From Candidatus Mediterraneibacter excrementigallinarum (GTDB lineage: Bacteria > Bacillota > Clostridia > Lachnospirales > Lachnospiraceae), in assembly GCA_019120075.1 (NCBI GenBank), contig DWVT01000030.1:1-64000 (forward strand): 64,000 nt of DNA, read 5' to 3'. The notes under the pieces were generated by a model. That model worked only from the letters and a program-made list of their open reading frames with translations, was not told the DNA's origin and did not search any database. The translations under genes and the position numbers were made by a program. This document shows positions 61,266 to 64,000 of this stretch, in pieces (the first letter of the stretch is position 1; each line of letters starts with the position of its first letter).

Positions 61266-61706
61266 TCAGTGCCCCCGGATATCCGTCGCCTCCAGCAGAT
61301 CCGGTCCATCTCCCCAGGAATATACAATATAAAAATCATCACCGTCTGCTTCTTCTGAAAAGAGGACTTCCCCATTTTCTATACCCTTCACGGTCTTCCC
61401 CTCCTGATGTTCTACTACACAGGTCCATTCCTGCTCCCGATAATCGGAATAATAATCTTCCAGCTCATTCAGTGACAATTCACTCTTTATCAGGATCGCG
61501 CCGAAATACTGCATTCCGTTTCCGTTCCCGGTCAGTTTTCCGGCCTTATATACAGAATCAACTATTTCCGTTCTGTCCGGAAGCGGGATCTCACATAATT
61601 CTGCTTTCGTCCTGTACGCATAGTAATCATTTATAAACGGGATCAAAATGATCCCTCCAATCAACAGTATCAATACTGCAATTCCGACTTTCCCCAGTTT
61701 TCTCAT
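61266..61706 (-). CDS. Membrane-anchored protein of unknown function
   Basis: A 146-residue protein with one N-terminal hydrophobic helix (about residues 7-24) that could be a signal anchor, then a soluble extracytoplasmic domain with YYSDYREQEWTCVVEHQEGK and an acidic C-terminus. No family recognised. GGGAA precedes the ATG. Its promoter contains a BlaI/MecI-like operator, and a 6-bp hairpin (61751-61771) would form at the very 5' end of the mRNA. Confidence 0.7.
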   Translation of the reverse strand: MRKLGKVGIAVLILLIGGIILIPFINDYYAYRTKAELCEIPLPDRTEIVDSVYKAGKLTGNGNGMQYFGAILIKSELSLNELEDYYSDYREQEWTCVVEHQEGKTVKGIENGEVLFSEEADGDDFYIVYSWGDGPDLLEATDIRGH

Positions 61707-61777
61707 ACTACATTTCCCTTTTATGCCCCACAGATAAACACTCCTTTAAAGCGGGCTGAAATTATGCCCGCGATAAA

Positions 61778-61806
61778 ATATTACATTTGTAGTATTTTAT
61801 TGTCAA
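61778..61806 (-). promoter_or_regulatory. Promoter of the membrane protein gene
   Basis: On the minus strand TTGACA (61806-61801), exactly 17 bases, TAATAT (61783-61778): a near-consensus sigma-A promoter. Confidence 0.8.
61782..61791. promoter_or_regulatory. BlaI/MecI-like operator
   Basis: TACATTTGTA, the TACA-N2-TGTA palindrome of BlaI/MecI repressors, overlapping the -10 box. Flanks (TATTACATTTGTAGTATT) extend the similarity. No blaI/blaR pair is in the window. Confidence 0.55.
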
Positions 61807-61891
61807 GTTTCTGAAAGGTAAAATCTGAAGATATTTTACAAGCCCTCCCGCCTCTCCTGTGATACAATAAGTGTCTGCAGGAGGTGCAATG

Positions 61892-62734
61892 ATGAAAAAA
61901 GTGATAAAAACGGCGGTCTACGACGATGAGCTCCGCCTGGAAGCCTACCGCTTCGACGGAATCATGCAGCCCTTCCCCAATCATTTCCACGAATACTATG
62001 TGATCGGTCTGGTGGAAAAAGGGGAACGGTGTCTGTCATGCCGTGATCAGGAATATACGATCCGCGCCGGGGATCTGTTCCTATTTAATCCCGGCGACAA
62101 TCACGCATGTTCACAGACTGACGGAGGTACCTTTTCCTACCGGAGTATCAATATCTCAAAAGAAATCATATCGGAACTGTCGATGGAAATCACCGGCAGG
62201 AAAAAACTCCCCGGATTTTCGCCAACAGTAATCCGTGACAGAGAGGCTGTCTGCTGTTTTCGCACTCTCCACGGTCTGATCATGGAGAATTCCAGGGAAT
62301 TTAGAAAAGAAGAAAATCTTCTCCTTCTGCTCGCTCTTCTGATCCGTCGCTACGGACAGCCCTTTGACGAATATGTGCCGGAGTGCCGTGAAGAGATTGA
62401 AAGCGCCTGCGCCTTTATGGAAACGCACTATTCTGAGCATATTTCTCTGGAGCAGATCTGCCGTCATTCTGGTTTGAGCAGATCCACACTGCTGCGCGCA
62501 TTTACAAGGTCAAAGGGAGTCACTCCCTATTGCTATCTTGAAAACATACGCATCGGCGCGGCAAAAAAACTGTTGGAGCAGGGCACCGCTCCTGTGGATG
62601 CCGCGCTGATGACCGGCTTCTCCGACCAGAGCCATTTCACCAATTATTTCAGCCGGTTCATCGGGATCGCTCCCGGCGTTTACCGGGATATTTTTACCAT
62701 GAAAGAAAAAACGGGAGGAAGATTACATGAATAG
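61892..62734 (+). CDS. AraC-family regulator with cupin sensor
   Basis: A 280-residue AraC-type regulator: N-terminal cupin (about residues 10-100, HFHEYYVIGLVEKG and FNPGDNHAC), C-terminal double HTH (about 175-275, LEQICRHSGLSRSTLLRAF and DAALMTGFSDQSHFTNYFSRF). Two ATGs follow GGAGG; the second, 7 bases away, is preferred. It overlaps the exporter gene by 8 bases, so it probably controls that gene. The effector is unknown. Confidence 0.9.
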   Translation: MKKVIKTAVYDDELRLEAYRFDGIMQPFPNHFHEYYVIGLVEKGERCLSCRDQEYTIRAGDLFLFNPGDNHACSQTDGGTFSYRSINISKEIISELSMEITGRKKLPGFSPTVIRDREAVCCFRTLHGLIMENSREFRKEENLLLLLALLIRRYGQPFDEYVPECREEIESACAFMETHYSEHISLEQICRHSGLSRSTLLRAFTRSKGVTPYCYLENIRIGAAKKLLEQGTAPVDAALMTGFSDQSHFTNYFSRFIGIAPGVYRDIFTMKEKTGGRLHE

Positions 62735-63626
62735 AGATACGACCAAAGGACATCTTGCCGCATTGCTTACAATTCTGATCTGGGGGACTACGTTTATTTC
62801 CACCAAAGTGCTCCTGACAGACTTTCAGCCGGTGGAGATTCTGTTTTTCCGCTTTGTGGCTGGAACTCTCGCCCTCTTTCTCGTCTGTCCGCGCCTGTTG
62901 AAGGGGACGACATGGAAGCAGGAGCTGGTCTTCATGGGCGCAGGACTGTGCGGGGTCTGCCTGTACTATCTGCTGGAAAATATCGCTCTGACCTTTACAA
63001 TGGCGTCCAACGTAGGTGTCATTATCTCCGTTGCTCCGTTTTTTACCGCACTTCTCTCCCGCCTGTTCCTTAAGCAGGAGGAACGGCTGAACATAGGATT
63101 TTTTATCGGATTTCTCGTTGCAATGGCAGGGATCGCCCTGATCAGTTTTAACGGATCTGCCCTGCAGCTTAATCCAGCCGGAGATCTGCTGGCGCTGCTC
63201 GCCGCGTTTATATGGGCATGCTATTCCATCCTGACCCGGAAGATCAGTTCCTACGGATACAATACCATCCTGACTACCAGGAGAGTGTTTCTCTACGGAC
63301 TCCTCTTCATGATACCGGTGCTGCTCCTGTCGGATCCCGTCATAGATTTCCCGCGCTTTGCCGACAGAACCAACCTGCTGAATCTTCTGTTTCTCGGACT
63401 GGGTGCTTCCGCACTCTGCTTTGTCACGTGGAATTCCGCTGTCCGGCTGTTGGGAGCGGTCAGGACCAGCGTCTATATCTACCTGACCCCTGTGATCACT
63501 ATCGTGGCTTCTGTCCTGATCCTGCACGAGCCGTTCACGTGGATGACCGGGATTGGAACTGTTCTGACACTGACCGGGCTGGTTCTCTCGGAGGGGAGGG
63601 TATTTAAATGCAAGAATCAAAAATGA
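62727..63626 (+). CDS. EamA/DMT-family transporter
   Basis: A 299-residue membrane protein with ten predicted helices in two EamA repeats (start LAALLTILIWGTTFISTKVLL; second repeat from LLALLAAFIWACYSILTRKI). The family exports amino acids or metabolites or imports small solutes. GGAGG lies before the ATG, within the end of the AraC gene, so the two are coupled. Confidence 0.9.
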   Translation: MNRDTTKGHLAALLTILIWGTTFISTKVLLTDFQPVEILFFRFVAGTLALFLVCPRLLKGTTWKQELVFMGAGLCGVCLYYLLENIALTFTMASNVGVIISVAPFFTALLSRLFLKQEERLNIGFFIGFLVAMAGIALISFNGSALQLNPAGDLLALLAAFIWACYSILTRKISSYGYNTILTTRRVFLYGLLFMIPVLLLSDPVIDFPRFADRTNLLNLLFLGLGASALCFVTWNSAVRLLGAVRTSVYIYLTPVITIVASVLILHEPFTWMTGIGTVLTLTGLVLSEGRVFKCKNQK

Positions 63627-63653
63627 TACATTTTCCATGCCTTTTTGGGCAGT

Positions 63654-64000
63654 TCACTCCCTCTCCTTCAGCACCTCCGCCGGCGTCATCGCCTTCACCC
63701 TTCTCATCAGCGCGGTCCGGATGAGAAAATATCCTGCGGCAATCCCGGCGAACACGGCCGGGTACATCCACATCTGCCACGACAGGTCCACCCCCGCCGC
63801 CACATTGGATACGAGATACGGATAAACAGCGTCGATCAGAAACTTGCTCACCGGAAGGAGTACTGCCGTCCCAGCCATGATCAGTACAAAACTCCCGTCC
63901 AGATACAGCTTCCTGATCTCCTTGTTCCGATAGCCGAAGATCTTCATCAGCGCAATGTTCCGGGCTGAGCGGTCGATCATAACCTTCATCATCTGATACA
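63654..64000 (-). CDS. C-terminal end of an FtsX-type ABC permease, cut by the right edge
   Basis: The frame stays open to the right edge and ends at 63654. The visible 115 residues contain ARNIALMKIFGYRNKEIRKLYL, the loop typical of MacB/FtsX-like permeases, then two membrane helices and the usual tail MTPAEVLKERE. Tail-to-tail with the EamA gene, with about 27 bases between the stops. Function of the whole protein cannot be judged from this part. Confidence 0.85.
   Translation of the reverse strand, partial: YQMMKVMIDRSARNIALMKIFGYRNKEIRKLYLDGSFVLIMAGTAVLLPVSKFLIDAVYPYLVSNVAAGVDLSWQMWMYPAVFAGIAAGYFLIRTALMRRVKAMTPAEVLKERE

Noticed and set aside
62694..63638. Open frame of 314 codons on the minus strand, rich in Gln, Asp and Arg
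   Set aside because: Antisense shadow of the EamA transporter gene; the hydrophobic codons of the transporter read as polar codons on the other strand.

Overview
This window reads as chromosome of a gut-type Clostridia bacterium, most likely family Lachnospiraceae. The basis is the mix of genes: AddAB instead of RecBCD, a type 2 PyrF with PyrK/PyrD-B, a GPH sugar transporter, GH78/GH2/GH1/GH43 glycosidases without signal peptides, AGGAGG-type ribosome binding sites and compact minus-strand operons. I did not name a genus. No rRNA, tRNA, CRISPR array, intact transposase or prophage was seen.

Layout. 1-1.6 kb: a doubtful gene start, then acyP-proC. 1.8-7.6 kb: hexuronate catabolism (uxaC, a LacI-type repressor, uxaA, uxaB), with three copies of one palindromic operator in the divergent promoter. 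7.6-15 kb: addB-addA plus a small membrane protein. 15-17.5 kb: a DUF4143-type ATPase beside the stump of a large FtsX/BceB-like permease, with three operator-like repeats exactly 32 bp apart. 17.5-19.4 kb: an Lsa-type ABC-F ribosome protection protein behind a 400-nt leader with a tiny uORF and a terminator. 19.5-31.2 kb: a plant-glycoside locus of two transcription units around an AraC regulator (GH1, GH2, sugar isomerase, GH43; GPH transporter, GH78). 31.2-33.3 kb: trxA, a Crp/Fnr regulator and a small alarmone synthetase.

33.4-47 kb is one long minus-strand run: VanZ-like protein, small membrane protein, M29 aminopeptidase, purE-purM-purN-purD, a zinc dehydrogenase, an MtnA-family isomerase and a nucleoside ABC transporter (BMP lipoprotein, ATPase, two permeases). 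It joins purine synthesis to nucleoside import and probable salvage of a nucleoside by-product. 47-50.8 kb holds pyrF-pyrK-pyrD and pyrE, with a 49-residue membrane protein after pyrE. REP-like palindromes of two families lie in the gaps. 50.8-52.8 kb holds small membrane proteins and an ECF-transporter S component with a structured leader.

52.9-55.7 kb encodes the most striking gene: a Tet(M)/EF-G-like translational GTPase fused to a YacP/Rae1-type NYN nuclease, with its ribosome binding site inside a long inverted repeat. Then follow a membrane-anchored polysaccharide deacetylase, a duplicated L-rhamnose mutarotase, a TetR-MATE efflux pair with palindromic operators, a broken ATPase next to its DUF4869-like partner, a membrane protein behind a BlaI-like operator, an AraC regulator with an EamA exporter, and at the right edge the C-terminus of another FtsX-type permease.
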